DNA of 64,000 nucleotides from Fimbriimonadia bacterium (GTDB taxonomy: Bacteria > Armatimonadota > Fimbriimonadia > Fimbriimonadales > GBS-DC), in the NCBI GenBank assembly GCA_026129765.1, contig JAHCHP010000018.1, forward strand, positions 19,815-83,814, read 5' to 3'. The number at the start of each line of letters is the position of its first letter. Position 1 is the first letter of the stretch. The translations under genes and the position numbers were made by a program. The notes beneath the pieces are model-generated. The model did no database searches. It was not told the DNA's origin and saw only the letters and a list, made by a program, of their open reading frames with translations. Below are positions 15,864-26,900 of this stretch, in pieces.

Positions 15864-16883
15864 TCAAGACGTCCTAAACATCTGCTCGATGATATGCAAA
15901 TCTTGCAGGGCGTCTGCCGCGCCGGAGCGGGGAGGCTGCCCCGTCAAACAGCACTCGACGAAATGCTGAGCCGCGCGCCAAAACGCCCATTCCCTTTTCA
16001 CCCGAAGCGTCCGGGTCCCGGATGAATCCAGTGTGGTAACTTGCGCGGGCGATTGAGTCAACAAGGGCGCGAACGTTCTGATTTCTACCTGCCCTTTCTG
16101 AAAATAGATCGTCAAGCCTTCATCCCAATCGCCATGCGCGAGATGCCCCGTTTCCAAGTGCGCGCGAAACCCCTCAAATTGAAACGTAAAATGTTGGGTC
16201 GGAAATCGCAACTCGACTGCCTCCACCGATTGTATCTCGCCCAGCAAATGACGAAGAAGATTGACATTGTGGCAGTAGACATTGCGGATATGGTTGAAAA
16301 TTTGCGCTTGATCGCCGGGCAGCCAAGCCGGTAAGCGCGGTTCCATGGGAGGGTAAGGCTCATCCGTCCCCATCACCTCTAAAGGACGCGCGATCCAATC
16401 GCCCCCCATGCAATGCGCGCGAACATAGCGAACCGAGCCGTACTCACCCGATTCTTGAAGCGAGTCTATCAACCCCTTTGCCGCCTCAACGCCCGGATCA
16501 TACCGTTTCATATAACCCACCATCATCTGTTTGTCCGATTCCTCAGCGGCGCGCAGAACGGCTTCCCCATCCGAGACACAGCCGGCAATCGGTTTTTCGA
16601 TGTAAACATGCTTCCCTGTCTTCAACAGGTCGATTGCGATCTGTGCATGCAGGAACTCTTGCGTAATCGCCACGACGGCTTCGATATCCGGGTCCTCCGC
16701 GAAGGCAAGATGCGACTCCACAACGCGGGGGATCCCAAACCGGCGCGCCACACGCTCGCCCAATTGGGGGCGAGTTTCCGCCAGCGCGACAATTTCGCCG
16801 TCAGGAAGAGAGAGGAAATTGGGCAAATGGACCGCTTGCGCCATCATGCCCGCGCCCACAAAACCGATTTTCAGTTTGCTCAT
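15864..16883 (-). CDS. Gfo/Idh/MocA family NAD(P)-dependent oxidoreductase
   Basis: A 339-residue dehydrogenase. The N-terminal Rossmann fold starts KIGFVGAGMMAQAVH. The family block HVYIEKPIAG, with its catalytic Lys, is at about residues 93-102. The C-terminal alpha/beta domain contains NHIRNVYCHNVNLLRHLLGEI, which supplies the His of the usual active site. Such enzymes oxidise or reduce sugars, inositols and related polyols. Neighbours (surE and pst) give no clue to substrate. Start is the only ATG giving an intact Rossmann motif; no ribosome site is obvious. Confidence 0.9.
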   Translation of the reverse strand: MSKLKIGFVGAGMMAQAVHLPNFLSLPDGEIVALAETRPQLGERVARRFGIPRVVESHLAFAEDPDIEAVVAITQEFLHAQIAIDLLKTGKHVYIEKPIAGCVSDGEAVLRAAEESDKQMMVGYMKRYDPGVEAAKGLIDSLQESGEYGSVRYVRAHCMGGDWIARPLEVMGTDEPYPPMEPRLPAWLPGDQAQIFNHIRNVYCHNVNLLRHLLGEIQSVEAVELRFPTQHFTFQFEGFRAHLETGHLAHGDWDEGLTIYFQKGQVEIRTFAPLLTQSPAQVTTLDSSGTRTLRVKREWAFWRAAQHFVECCLTGQPPRSGAADALQDLHIIEQMFRTS

Positions 16884-16923
16884 CGAAGCAAACTATTTCT
16901 GTGATTGTCTGCCGGTTCCTGTT

Positions 16924-17688
16924 TCACTCGTCAAACCAGCCCGAAATCGTATCGATCATCGCATGCGCCGTGAAATCCATATGCACCGGTGTTATGGAGA
17001 TATAGCCGTGAGTGACGGCATAAACATCGGTATTCGGCTGGTCGCGGTCTTCCACCAGATTGCCGCTGAGCCAATAATAAGGTCTTCCCCACGGGTCGGA
17101 ACGCGCTTCTAAGCGGTCTGCGTATTGGCGTTTGCCCAAAGTAGTCAACCGGTAGCCTTTGATGTCAGACAGAGGTAAATCAGGCACATTCACATTCAAA
17201 AACGTGTGAAGCGGCAGGGAATGCTGAATCAACTTTCGGGCAATGTAAAGCGCGGCTTGCGCCGCCGTCTCATAATGCGCTTCCTCATGATGATGGGTTT
17301 CCACCAGCGAAATGGCAAAAGCGGGATAGCCCAAAATCGCGCCCTCAATCGCGCCCGCTACTGTGCCTGAATAGGTGAGGTCCCAGCCGAGGTTCGGACC
17401 GGAATTGATGCCCGACACCACCATATCCACCTGATTATCCATCACGATATGCGAGCCCAGAGTCACACAGTCGGTTGGGGTTCCATTGGAAGCGAAAGCG
17501 GAAGTGCCGTCGCGCAGTTTCGCGGGATTCAGGCGTAAAGGTTTGTGCAGGGTGATTGCATGCCCGCTTGCGCTGCGCTGCCGGTCAGGCGCAACCACAA
17601 AAATTTCACCCAGAGATTCTAAGGCTTGTTTAAGATGGAGAATGCCGTCTGCATGAACCCCGTCATCGTTGGTCAATAGAAAACGCAT
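16924..17688 (-). CDS. surE: 5'/3'-nucleotidase SurE
   Basis: A 254-residue SurE with the metal site LTNDDGVHADG at residues 5-15, the loop SASGHAITLHKPL, and VSGINSGPNLGWDLTYSGTVAGA. SurE hydrolyses nucleoside monophosphates and some polyphosphates, releasing phosphate. It lies 12 bp beyond pstA on the same strand, so it can be read through from the phosphate-uptake operon, yet it also has its own TATAAT 6 nt before the ATG. The start is therefore probably leaderless when transcribed from that box. Confidence 0.93.
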   Translation of the reverse strand: MRFLLTNDDGVHADGILHLKQALESLGEIFVVAPDRQRSASGHAITLHKPLRLNPAKLRDGTSAFASNGTPTDCVTLGSHIVMDNQVDMVVSGINSGPNLGWDLTYSGTVAGAIEGAILGYPAFAISLVETHHHEEAHYETAAQAALYIARKLIQHSLPLHTFLNVNVPDLPLSDIKGYRLTTLGKRQYADRLEARSDPWGRPYYWLSGNLVEDRDQPNTDVYAVTHGYISITPVHMDFTAHAMIDTISGWFDE

Positions 17689-17694
17689 GGGGGT

Positions 17695-17700
17695 ATTATA
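17695..17700 (-). promoter_or_regulatory. TATAAT box directly before surE
   Basis: On the complement TATAAT ends 6 nt before ATG 17688 and touches the pstA stop codon. It would give a leaderless surE transcript separate from the pst operon. Confidence 0.5.
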
Positions 17701-18585
17701 TCATATCGCAAGCCGCTTTTGGAACCGGTTGCGCAGCCAAATCGCAATCGCGTTCAAGCTCAGTAGCATCACTAACAGCACAATAATCGCTGCTGCCGCG
17801 TTTTGATGGAACGTATGCTGGGGACGCGAAACCCAATCGTAAATCTGAATGGGCAGCACCGTATAGCTGGAAAGCGCGCCTGAGGGCAGCGAAGCGATAT
17901 AGGCGGCTGCGCCCACAACGATCAGAGGCGCGGTCTCGCCCACGGCTCGCGATAAGGCTAAAATCACGCCGGTCAGCATACTGGGAAACGCCACAGGCAG
18001 CACGCTGAAGCGCACCGTCTGCCACCCCGTCGCGCCCAATGCCAGCGAGCCTTCGCGAATGTTTTGAGGAACCGTTCGAAGCGCTTCCCGCGCGGCGGTG
18101 ATAATCACAGGCAGCACCAACAGCGCAAGCGTGCATGCGCCTGCCAGCAAGCTTTCGCCAAATCCAAACACGCGCACAAAAACTTGTAAGCCCAACAGCC
18201 CGTAAATCACCGAAGGCACGCCTGCCAGGTTCGCGATATTGATTTCAATAAAACGCGCCCAACCCCCTTTCCGGCTGAACTCTTCCAAATAGAGCGCGGC
18301 GCCAATTCCGATGGGAACCGCAATCATCGCCGTCAAAACCGCCATCCAAAGGCTGCCTACCAGCGCGGCTTTGACTCCGGCTTGCGCGGCGCGCCGGGAC
18401 GCATAATTATTGAGGAAATCAAAACCCAACCGCTGAAAGCCATCCAGCAGAATATTGACCAACAGCGCAGTCAATGCCATCATCGCGAACAAAAGCACTG
18501 AAACGCCAATCACCTTGAAGAGCGACTCGCGTATACGCTCACGCCTTCGCCAGCCTGCCGGGGTCTGGATGGGTTGCGCGATCAT
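17701..18585 (-). CDS. pstA: Phosphate ABC transporter permease PstA
   Basis: A 294-residue inner-membrane permease with six predicted spans. The binding-protein-dependent permease signature is clear: [25 protein letters not shown] in the cytoplasmic EAA loop, and [18 protein letters not shown]. Its ATG overlaps the pstC stop codon by 4 bp. With PstC it forms the channel of the high-affinity phosphate importer. No pstB or phoU follows; surE does instead. Confidence 0.93.
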   Translation of the reverse strand: MIAQPIQTPAGWRRRERIRESLFKVIGVSVLLFAMMALTALLVNILLDGFQRLGFDFLNNYASRRAAQAGVKAALVGSLWMAVLTAMIAVPIGIGAALYLEEFSRKGGWARFIEINIANLAGVPSVIYGLLGLQVFVRVFGFGESLLAGACTLALLVLPVIITAAREALRTVPQNIREGSLALGATGWQTVRFSVLPVAFPSMLTGVILALSRAVGETAPLIVVGAAAYIASLPSGALSSYTVLPIQIYDWVSRPQHTFHQNAAAAIIVLLVMLLSLNAIAIWLRNRFQKRLAI

Positions 18586-19589
18586 AAGCGCGCCCCCTTA
18601 TAGCGCTGGCGGATCATATCGCTGATGAGGTTCAGCGCGAGAGTCATAATGAATAAGAGCAAACCGACCGCGAAAATCGTTTGATATTCCAGCGTGCCGC
18701 GCGGGGTGTCGCCCTTGCTCACCGAAACAATGTAAGCCGTCATCGTGGCGATGCTCTCTAAGGGGTTCATTGTCCAGTTGGGCTGTGAACCTGCCGCGAT
18801 GGCAACGATCATCGTTTCGCCGATGGCGCGCGAAATACCTAACAAGAACGAGGCGGAGATACCAGATACCGCCGCGGGAACCACGACGCCCCAAACGGTT
18901 TGAAACCGGGTGGCTCCCAAACTGAGCGAGCCATTACGCAAGCTGCTGGGAACGGCATACAGCGCGTCTTCGCTTAACGAGGCAATGGTGGGCAGGATCA
19001 TCAATCCCATCACGATGCCGGGCGCAAGCGCGTTAAACCCCTCAATACTCGCGCCGGGAAAGAGCTTCTGCAACAAAGGAGTCACAAAGATCAGCGCGAA
19101 GTAGCCATACACCACGGTGGGAATCCCAGCCAGTACCTCCAGCACCGGCTTCACCACTTGGCGCGCGCGGGGATGGGCATACTCGCTGAGATAAACCGCG
19201 GTAATCAGCCCCAGCGGACCGGCGATTAACAACGCGATTCCACTGGTCAACAGCGTACCTGCCACCAGCGGCAAAACGCCAAAATGTTTATCGGAAAAAA
19301 GCGGGGTCCACTGGGTCCCGGTCAGAAACTCCTTGACCATCGCCAACAGCGAAACCTCTTTCAAACCCGCCGCCTTCTGGAAAAATCCCACACTTTCGTT
19401 CAGCAAAATCAGAACGATTCCAATCGTGGTTAGCACGCTGATGCTGGCGCATAAAAACAACAGGCTGCGCGCGATGTTCTCCTCCAGACGCACTCGTTTG
19501 CGCCTTGATGAAGAGACCGCGACATGCGCCACCGCATGACTGATCACCGGTGGAGTCGTGGCAGGCGTTTCCGAAGCAGGCTCGATCAT
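18582..19589 (-). CDS. pstC: Phosphate ABC transporter permease PstC
   Basis: A 335-residue permease. It has an extended cytoplasmic N-terminus, a large periplasmic insert ([20 protein letters not shown], typical of PstC), and the EAA loop [26 protein letters not shown] followed by [17 protein letters not shown]. It is the second gene of pstS-pstC-pstA, 6 bp after pstS. Confidence 0.93.
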   Translation of the reverse strand: MIEPASETPATTPPVISHAVAHVAVSSSRRKRVRLEENIARSLLFLCASISVLTTIGIVLILLNESVGFFQKAAGLKEVSLLAMVKEFLTGTQWTPLFSDKHFGVLPLVAGTLLTSGIALLIAGPLGLITAVYLSEYAHPRARQVVKPVLEVLAGIPTVVYGYFALIFVTPLLQKLFPGASIEGFNALAPGIVMGLMILPTIASLSEDALYAVPSSLRNGSLSLGATRFQTVWGVVVPAAVSGISASFLLGISRAIGETMIVAIAAGSQPNWTMNPLESIATMTAYIVSVSKGDTPRGTLEYQTIFAVGLLLFIMTLALNLISDMIRQRYKGARL

Positions 19590-19595
19590 GAGGGG

Positions 19596-20654
19596 TTACT
19601 TGCCCTCCTCCGCTTTATAGAGGTCTTCTAATTTCACACCTACAATAGAACCTTTCTCGCCAAATGCGGAGCCGGTCACCCGCTTCTCAAAGCGCGCCTT
19701 TAACAACGGCATCAAGTTATCCGGCAGCGGCACATAGCCCACTTCTTTCGACAAAGCCGCCATGTTCTCGATATAAAACTCCACAAAGGCTTTCACTTCG
19801 GGGCGGTCTAATGCCTTCTTGTTGACGTAGATGAAAATGGGACGCGCCAAAGGCTGATACACCCCAGAAATCACGTTGTCCGCGGTAGGATGCTGGGGAC
19901 CGTCGCCATTATCGGCAATGCCGTCATCAATCGGGATCGCTCTTAATTTGTCCTGATTCTCTTCAAAATAGGCAATGCCAAAGAAGCCAAGCCCCCCCGC
20001 ATCGCCCGCGACGCCTTGCACCAAAATATTGTCATCTTCGCTGGCAGTAAAATCGCCTCGGCTGGCATCTTCCTCGCCGACAATCGCGGCGGTAAAGTAA
20101 TCGAAAGTCCCTGAATCAACCCCTGCGCCGAACAGTTTGAGCGGCTTATCGGGAAAGTTAGGGCGAACCTGCGACCAGTTCGTGATTTTGCCCTGCGCGG
20201 CAGGTTCCCAAATTCGTTTTAATTCTTCCACTGTAAGGTGTTCTACCCAATCGTTCTTGGGATTCACCACCACCGCTAACGCATCGAAGGCAATCGGAAT
20301 CTCGATATACTCCACGCCATTCTTCTTACACTCCTCTGCCTCTTCCGGTTTAATGGGACGAGACGCATCGGAAATGTCGATTTCACCCTTTGAGAACTTC
20401 TTAAAACCGCCGCCCGTGCCAGACTGCGCGACAGCCACCTCGACATTCGGGTATTTCGCTTTGAAATCTTCGGCGACCGCTTGAGAAATCGGGAAAACGG
20501 TACTGGAACCATCGATCTTGACCGAACCAGAAAGAGAGGAATCGGAACTGCCTGAACTGGAAGAGCCATTGGCAGAGTCGGACGAAGATTGACATCTGAC
20601 CAGGCTAAAAACAACGACAAACAACATAAGGATCAAAAAAAGTTGACGTTTCAT
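19596..20654 (-). CDS. pstS: Phosphate-binding lipoprotein PstS
   Basis: A 352-residue solute-binding protein. The N-terminus has a lipoprotein signal ending SLVRC with Cys21 as lipidation site, then a Ser/Gly linker of about 20 residues. The phosphate-binding residues lie in [29 protein letters not shown] and [12 protein letters not shown], the canonical PstS loops. It is the first gene of the pst operon. The -10 box GGTAGAAT and an 11-bp repeat array lie upstream, in the arrangement of a Pho-regulated promoter. Confidence 0.95.
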   Translation of the reverse strand: MKRQLFLILMLFVVVFSLVRCQSSSDSANGSSSSGSSDSSLSGSVKIDGSSTVFPISQAVAEDFKAKYPNVEVAVAQSGTGGGFKKFSKGEIDISDASRPIKPEEAEECKKNGVEYIEIPIAFDALAVVVNPKNDWVEHLTVEELKRIWEPAAQGKITNWSQVRPNFPDKPLKLFGAGVDSGTFDYFTAAIVGEEDASRGDFTASEDDNILVQGVAGDAGGLGFFGIAYFEENQDKLRAIPIDDGIADNGDGPQHPTADNVISGVYQPLARPIFIYVNKKALDRPEVKAFVEFYIENMAALSKEVGYVPLPDNLMPLLKARFEKRVTGSAFGEKGSIVGVKLEDLYKAEEGK

Positions 20655-20686
20655 ATACCCTCGACAAAGTGATTTTAGTCAGTAAG

Positions 20687-20694
20687 ATTCTACC
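20687..20694 (-). promoter_or_regulatory. GGTAGAAT -10 box of the pst operon
   Basis: TAGAAT (20692-20687 on the complement) preceded by GG. The transcript would start near 20680, giving a leader of about 26 nt. Confidence 0.5.
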
Positions 20695-20721
20695 TGTAAA
20701 GATTGTTAAGAAATGGTTAAG
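20693..20721 (-). promoter_or_regulatory. Putative Pho box of the pst operon (11-bp pitch repeats)
   Basis: On the complement CTTAACC-ATTT-CTTAACA-ATCT, then TTACAGG: three heptamers starting at 20721, 20710 and 20699. The first two are nearly identical. The second ends 11 bp before the -10 box. Pitch and placement are those of PhoB/PhoP sites, and the gene is pstS, the classic target. Confidence 0.6.
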
Positions 20722-20762
20722 AAACCAGTCTGGAGCAGGCAGGAGTCAAGGGGGTAAGAGGT

Positions 20763-20889
20763 TATCTCAAAGCCTGTCGATATTCCCGTGAACTCGGAAA
20801 TGCAGCCTTTGAAAAGCAGACCCTTCGGCTTCGCTCAGGGTGACATCCCCCTTGTCAAGCCGGGCTCAGCCGAAGGGTCTGCTATTGAG
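20763..20889 (+). repeat. Dispersed intergenic repeat, copy 3
   Basis: It has the full order: CTCAAAGCCTGTCG, ATTCCCGTGAACTCGG, AGCCTTTGAAAAGCAGACCC, TTCGGCTTCGCTCAGGGTG, then an inverted partner ending CAGCCGAAGGGTCTGCT. Confidence 0.75.
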
Positions 20890-20984
20890 TTTTGAATCTA
20901 CTTCCGGAGGATACCTTCAGCGGTAAGGGGAATCGAATTTTACTCCAGTCGCTGGGGTGATTTCCGAAAAACCTTCCAAACCTT

Positions 20985-21830
20985 CTACAACAGCCATTCG
21001 CCTTGAAACACTTCAACCGCCGGACCGGTCATCTGAATCGATTGATCCGGCATCCAATCGATTCGCAAATCGCCGCCTGGCAGATGAACCAACACGGACC
21101 GTTTCAATAACCCCTTCAAAACGCCTGCCGTTACCGCGGCGCATGCTCCTGTGCCGCAGCCAGGCGTCAGCCCCGCGCCCCGCTCCCAAGTCCTCAATCG
21201 AATCGCTTGCTCCGAAAGTACCTGCGCCACCTGCAAATTGATACGATCTGGAAAAAAGGAATGATGCTCAACGAGGGGACCGATCTGCTCCAAAGGGAAG
21301 GAATCGACCGAATCGACAAACAAGACCGCATGGGGATTGCCCACATTGATGCAGGTCAATTGAAACGAGTTACCCTCCACAGACAGCGGTAGATCAAGCG
21401 CGGGCAGGTCGGGAGTCTCAGAGAGGATAGGAATGTCGCCATAATGCCAGCGAGGCGCGCCCATATCGATAGATACTTGACTCGCTTCCGTGTTTGTCTC
21501 CTCTGAGAGATGCGCCGTCCTAAGTCCGGCTGCCGTCTCAATTTGAATGGTATTTGTAGAGGGAGAATGATAACGATGATAATACAGCGCGAGACAGCGA
21601 ATGCCATTACCGCACATCTCAGCCTCGCTGCCATCGGCATTGTAAACGCGCATTGCGCAGTCTGCTGCGCGGGCAGGTTCCAAAATCAACAGCCCATCCG
21701 CGCCCACACCGCGCCTTCGCTTACAGAGAGATTGGGCGATCAGACCCCGTTCTTGATTGGGAAGCGGGGCGCGTAGAGCATCCAGCAGAACAAAATCGTT
21801 GCCCAATCCCTGGAGCTTGGAGAAGCGCAT
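20985..21830 (-). CDS. dapF: Diaminopimelate epimerase
   Basis: A 281-residue DapF. ATG 21830 is chosen because MRFSKLQGLGNDFVLLDAL is the conserved N-terminus; the open frame extends upstream into hfq. The two catalytic cysteines sit in AEMCGNGIRC and LTPGCGTGACAAV. It converts LL- to meso-diaminopimelate for lysine and peptidoglycan synthesis. The start lies 4 bp after the hfq stop, so it is the third gene of miaA-hfq-dapF. Confidence 0.95.
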   Translation of the reverse strand: MRFSKLQGLGNDFVLLDALRAPLPNQERGLIAQSLCKRRRGVGADGLLILEPARAADCAMRVYNADGSEAEMCGNGIRCLALYYHRYHSPSTNTIQIETAAGLRTAHLSEETNTEASQVSIDMGAPRWHYGDIPILSETPDLPALDLPLSVEGNSFQLTCINVGNPHAVLFVDSVDSFPLEQIGPLVEHHSFFPDRINLQVAQVLSEQAIRLRTWERGAGLTPGCGTGACAAVTAGVLKGLLKRSVLVHLPGGDLRIDWMPDQSIQMTGPAVEVFQGEWLL

Positions 21831-21834
21831 GGGC

Positions 21835-22107
21835 TTACTCTTCGCCGAAATTCTCCGTTGCGCTGCCCGGCTGATCGGGTCGCCCGCCGTAGCCCGGCAC
21901 GGGTCGCGCTGGCACAATGGAAGTCACCGCATGCTTATAAACTAACTGTACCGGCTTTCCGGGGCTTTCCAGCAAAATAGTGAAAGCGTCGAACCCGCGT
22001 ACCATGCCGCGCAGCTGCACTCCCCCCATCAAATAGACCGTCACACCGATCCCTTCTTTGCGCACTTGATTCAAAAACATATCCTGCAAATTGATCGCTT
22101 TTGCCAT
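21835..22107 (-). CDS. hfq: RNA chaperone Hfq
   Basis: A 90-residue Sm-like protein. Sm1 ([28 protein letters not shown]) and Sm2 ([15 protein letters not shown], close to the YKHAISTVVP of E. coli) are intact, along with the N-terminal helix [15 protein letters not shown] short acidic/Gly-Pro tail ends in NFGEE. It forms hexamers that pair small RNAs with mRNAs. It begins 1 bp after the miaA stop codon; the miaA-hfq order is conserved from proteobacteria. Confidence 0.95.
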   Translation of the reverse strand: MAKAINLQDMFLNQVRKEGIGVTVYLMGGVQLRGMVRGFDAFTILLESPGKPVQLVYKHAVTSIVPARPVPGYGGRPDQPGSATENFGEE

Positions 22108-22108
22108 A

Positions 22109-23050
22109 TTAGCTCTCCCAATGATTCCCTCTATTCATGCTGTGTATCACCATCTGCGCTGCTTTGTCCAACCCTTCACTCACATCCAGCCATTGCACAT
22201 CCTCTTCGCGTCTAAACCAGGTCATTTGACGCTTCGCGAACCGCTTCGTGTCGCGTTTCAAATAATGCGCTGCGGACTCCAAGCTCCATTCTCCCTGTAG
22301 ATAAGCCATTAAATGGCGGTATCCCAGACTCTTCATGCTGGGCAGTCCGGCATGATAACCTTTCGCCTGAAGAGCCTCAACCTCCTGCAAAAAACCCTCT
22401 GCCATCATTGAATCCACGCGCTGCTCGATTCGCTCATACAGCTGCTCTCTGGGCAAGGTTAAACCAAATTTCTGCGCGCGGACCGGTTTTCCTGTCTGTG
22501 CCTGCTGTTCGCTGATTGGTTTGCCAGTCGTCAAAATCACTTCCAGCGCGCGAATAATCCGTACCGAGTCATTGGCATGAATGCGCTCTGCCGCAATGGG
22601 GTCCAATGCGCTGAGCCGTTGGTGTAGAGCCGTCAATCCCAGCGCTTGCGACTCTTGGATGAGTTGCGCTCGTAAATGGGCATCCACCTTGGGCGCAAGC
22701 GTGAACCCTGATAGAAACGCGCGAAGGTAAAGCCCGGTTCCCCCCGCCATGATGACGCGCTGCCCGCGCGCCATGATTTCGCTCAAAGCGTCGCCTGCCA
22801 TCTGGCTGAATCGCGCCGCGCTGAAAGGTTCGTCCGGGTCCGCCACATCAATCAAATGAAAACGCGCTTGCGCGCGCTCTTCCAAGGTCGGTTTTGCGGT
22901 TCCAATGTCCATCTCTCGGTATACCTGCATGGAGTCCGCAGAGATAATCTCCGCGTCCATCGCGCGCGCCGCCTGAATAGCGACCGCCGTCTTTCCAACC
23001 GCTGTTGGACCCAAAATAACCACAAGGGGCAACGCCTCTTCGCCCTGCAT
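22109..23050 (-). CDS. miaA: tRNA dimethylallyltransferase MiaA
   Basis: A 313-residue MiaA. It has the P-loop [29 protein letters not shown] (substrate Asp/Ser), [14 protein letters not shown] and the C-terminal [12 protein letters not shown]. It transfers a dimethylallyl group to A37 of tRNAs reading UNN codons. Two ATGs are possible: 23059 abuts the TATACT box and would lie upstream of transcription, so ATG 23050 (MQGEEALP) is preferred. It heads miaA-hfq-dapF. Confidence 0.95.
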   Translation of the reverse strand: MQGEEALPLVVILGPTAVGKTAVAIQAARAMDAEIISADSMQVYREMDIGTAKPTLEERAQARFHLIDVADPDEPFSAARFSQMAGDALSEIMARGQRVIMAGGTGLYLRAFLSGFTLAPKVDAHLRAQLIQESQALGLTALHQRLSALDPIAAERIHANDSVRIIRALEVILTTGKPISEQQAQTGKPVRAQKFGLTLPREQLYERIEQRVDSMMAEGFLQEVEALQAKGYHAGLPSMKSLGYRHLMAYLQGEWSLESAAHYLKRDTKRFAKRQMTWFRREEDVQWLDVSEGLDKAAQMVIHSMNRGNHWES

Positions 23051-23059
23051 GCGGAACAT

Positions 23060-23067
23060 AGTATACC
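23060..23067 (-). promoter_or_regulatory. GGTATACT extended -10 box of miaA-hfq-dapF
   Basis: On the complement the box ends immediately before ATG 23059 and 9 nt before ATG 23050. It decides the miaA start in favour of 23050. Confidence 0.55.
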
Positions 23068-23106
23068 TCAGAATTTAAACTTCAAGTGATTTAGCAGATT
23101 TTTTGA

Positions 23107-23871
23107 TTAAATCAACTTGGGCAATGTCGTCGCCAACACATAGACCGCCATCAAAACAAGGAAATAGCCGAACCCTTTTCGCAGCTTTTGTTGAGGGATA
23201 CGAACGCTAAGCGCGCTGCCCAGAAAACTGCCCACGACCCCAATCGCCGTGAAGAGCGCGATAATATTCCAATCCAGATTTAGATGCGACTCGCTCAGCA
23301 GGCGCGAATATTTATAAAAACCGCTGAAAGATTTCGCGGCGATTATCAGCAGGCTGGTTCCCACCGCCAGCCGCATCGGGAGTCCGCCCAAAAAGACCAG
23401 CGCTGGCACAATCAGAAAGCCGCCGCCCACTCCCACTAATCCCGTGATGATGCCTACAATCAAGCCATCCAGCCCGATCTTCCAAAATGCTTTGGGGACG
23501 TGAGGTTCCTCAGGCGCGTTGGAAGAGGGTGAAATCATCTTGTACGCCGCCAATATCATGACTACCGCGAACAATGCCAGTTGCATCGCGCCAGAAAAGT
23601 AAGTTGAGAGTTGCGCGCCCCCATAGGTTCCCACCATGCCAGGCACGCCAAAGAAGAACGCGCTCCGCCAATCGATTTGTTTTTTTAATGCATAGGGAAC
23701 TGACCCTGCCAAACTGATACCGCCCACAATCGCAAGAGAACCGGCAATCGCGATCTTCTCAGGCTGACCCACTAAATAAACCAGCACAGGCACGGTCAAA
23801 ATCGACCCGCCTGCGCCCAATAATCCTAAACTTAAACCTATGGCGAATGCGCCCATCCATGCAGAGATCAT
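23107..23871 (-). CDS. TauE/SafE family anion permease
   Basis: A 254-residue membrane protein with about eight spans in two homologous halves. Each half has the glycine-rich family motif: GLSLGLLGAGGSILTVPVL near the N-terminus, and GIITGLVGVGGGFLIVPAL in the middle. Members export or import sulfite, sulfoacetate and other anions. The open frame extends 16 residues upstream, but ATG 23871 starts directly before the first membrane span. Substrate unknown; neighbours do not concern sulfur. Confidence 0.88.
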   Translation of the reverse strand: MISAWMGAFAIGLSLGLLGAGGSILTVPVLVYLVGQPEKIAIAGSLAIVGGISLAGSVPYALKKQIDWRSAFFFGVPGMVGTYGGAQLSTYFSGAMQLALFAVVMILAAYKMISPSSNAPEEPHVPKAFWKIGLDGLIVGIITGLVGVGGGFLIVPALVFLGGLPMRLAVGTSLLIIAAKSFSGFYKYSRLLSESHLNLDWNIIALFTAIGVVGSFLGSALSVRIPQQKLRKGFGYFLVLMAVYVLATTLPKLI

Positions 23872-23970
23872 ATATTCGTTAGAGAAATGGAATGATGAAA
23901 GGATTCGAGACCAGAACAAAAATCCTGTGATAACGCAGGAAACTGACCAAAATTAGCCAATATTTTCGAT

Positions 23971-26900
23971 ATGACATGGAAACAGGCTTGGTCAGGCATT
24001 TTCTGGGGCGCGCTGCCCGCGCTGCTAACATGGTCGACAGCGACACAAACATCCGCGCCTGCCCCCCAGGTATCGTTCGCGCAAGAGGTTCTGCCGGTTC
24101 TGAAAGCCTCATGCTTCGGCTGCCATGGTCCCGATAAACAGAAGGGGGGTCTCCGATTAGACAGCCGGGAGGCGATGTTGAAAGGCGGCGATTCAGGTCC
24201 CGCGATCCTGCCCGGCAAAGGCAAATCCAGTTTGCTGGTGAAACGAATCAATGGCTCAGACCCGCCTCAAATGCCCCTGATGTTCCCACCGCTTGATGAG
24301 AAGCAAATCGCGACGATTCAATCCTGGATCGATCAAGGCGCGGTCTGGGAAGAGTCGGCGCCGCAGCATTGGGCGTTCGTCGCGCCAAAACGCCCTGCGC
24401 TCCCCAAAGTGAAAAATCCAGACTGGACGCAAAACGAAATCGACCTGTTTATCCTGTCGCGCTTGGAACGCGAAAAGTTGAAACCCTCCCCCGAAGCGGA
24501 CCGCGCTACCCTGCTCCGCCGCGTCTCGTTAGATTTAACAGGCATCCCGCCAACCCCGGCAGAAATGGACGCCTTTCTGAAAGACAAATCGCCTGATGCC
24601 TATGAAAAAGCGGTCGACCGCCTGTTGGCATCGCCCCGCTATGGCGAACGCATGGCAATGGATTGGCTGGACTATGCGCGCTATGCAGACAGCAACGGCT
24701 ATCAAGCCGACTTTGAACGCTATCAATGGCGCTGGCGTGACTGGGTCATCGACGCCTTTAACAAAAACATGCCGTACGATCAGTTTACTATCGAGCAGAT
24801 CGCGGGCGACATGCTGCCAAACGCGACTCTGGAACAACGCATAGCGACCGGCTTCAGTCGTAATCATCGCATCAACACAGAGGGCGGCGTCATCGCGGAA
24901 GAGTGGCGGGTCGAAAATGTCATCGACCGAGTAGAAACCACCTCTACTATCTGGCTCGGTTTAACGATGGGCTGCGCGCGCTGCCACGACCACAAATATG
25001 ACCCCATCTCCCAAAAAGAGTTTTACCAATTTTACGCCTACTTCAACAATGTGCCTGAATCGGGGACCGGCGAAGAACGCCCGGTCAATCACCCGCCCCT
25101 GTTGAAAGCGCCGACCCCGCAACAAGCCAAACAACTGACCGCCTATGATAAACGCATCGGCGAATTGGAAAATCAAATCCAAACGCGCCTGACCGCCAAC
25201 GAGCTGCGGGCGATGGCTTGGCAAATGGATGACGCCAGCGACATCGAAAAATCGCTGACTCAGGATGTGGTGGGACGATACGTGCTTTCGCTGAAACCAC
25301 AATTATCAGGAGGCGACGCTTCACCTCCCGTGGTCTCAGGCGAGATTAAGGAAGAAGCAGGACACTCTTCCGGCGCGGTCGACACCACCCGCGGACATAT
25401 CGATTTGGGAGGCGCAGGCGATTTTGAAAAGCATCAATCCTTTTCTTATGGAGCATGGGTGAACCCCGCCAATGGCAACAACGGCGCGCCCCTTGCCCGA
25501 ATGGATTCGCGCAACGATTTTCGGGGCTGGGACCTCTATTTGGCTGGGATGAGACCAATGGCTCATATTATCCATCGCTGGCCCTCCAACACTCTGAAAG
25601 TGGTCTCCAAAAAGACGGTTCCGGTAAACCAGTGGTCGCATATCCTCGTGACTTATGACGGCTCCGCCAAACCCGAAGGCTTGAAGATCTATATCAACGG
25701 GCAGCCCGTAGAAACCACCATCGAAGTCAATACGTTGACCGAAACGATTCGGACCGAAGTCACCACAAAAGTCGGCACCCGAACCGGGTCCGATCAGTTT
25801 GCTGGCAAAGTGGATGACCCTGTTATCTACCGGCGCGCGCTCAGTTCTGAAGAGGTGATGGCGTTGGCAGGCGGCGACACAGCGCGCTCATTGGCGGCGA
25901 TCCCCCCAGCGCAACGCTCTCCAGAACAGAAGTTGCTTTTAACGCGATTTTGGTCCAAAAAGTATGACTCCGAATACCGGCAATGGTCGGAAGAGTTCGA
26001 CCAGCAAAAGAAAGCGCGAGGCGCGTTAGATTCGCAAATCACAACCGTCATGGTGATGGAAGAAATGCCCCAACCCAGAGATTGTTATGTGCTGATTCGG
26101 GGACAATATGATCAAAAAGGCGAAACCGTCTCCGCCGGGCTTCCTGCTGTGCTGCCCCCTATGCCTGCCAAATCCCCCAACAACCGTTTAGGGTTGGCAA
26201 AATGGATCATGCACCCCCAAAACCCCTTAACGGCGCGCGTAACGGTCAACCGACTCTGGGAAAGGTTCTTTGGCGCGGGCATAGTGCGCACTTCTGAAGA
26301 TTTCGGCACACGGGGCGAACTCCCCAGTCATCCCGAGCTGTTGGATTGGCTGGCAACCGAGCTTGTCCGTCTCAAATGGGATCTGAAAGCCGCTCAAAAG
26401 AAAATCGTGATGAGCGCGACCTATCGCCAGTCATCCGCAGCAACGCCGGAGTTGTTAAGACGCGACCCGCAAAACCGGCTGTTAGCGCGCGGTCCGCGTT
26501 TCCGGTTGCCCGCCGAGGTCATTCGCGATCAGGCGTTGGCGGTCAGCGGTCTGCTGGTGGAAAAGACGGGCGGTCCCTCCGTTCGCCCCTACCAGCCGGA
26601 AGGCATCTGGAACGAAACCAATAACTATGGGAACCTGCTGAACTACCAGCACGATAAGGACGCCAACTTGTATCGCCGAAGCCTCTATACGATCTGGAAA
26701 CGCACGGCGGCTCCCCCCACCATGACCCTGTTTGACGCGCCGGGACGAGAGATGTGCCGGGTCAGCCGAGCGCGCACCAATACCCCGCTGCAAGCGCTTG
26801 CGCTGATGAATGAAGCCACCTATGTCGAAGCCTCTCGCGTACTGGCTCAACGCATGATGAAATATGGCGGCAGGACTCCCGAACAACGGATCCGTTATGC

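Larger units (their letters stand above)
20655..20984. other. Intergenic region between pstS and dapF, 330 bp
   Basis: It contains the pst promoter and Pho-like repeats (20687-20721), a dispersed repeat copy (20763-20889), and about 95 bp before dapF's end in which nothing is recognised. Confidence 0.6.
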
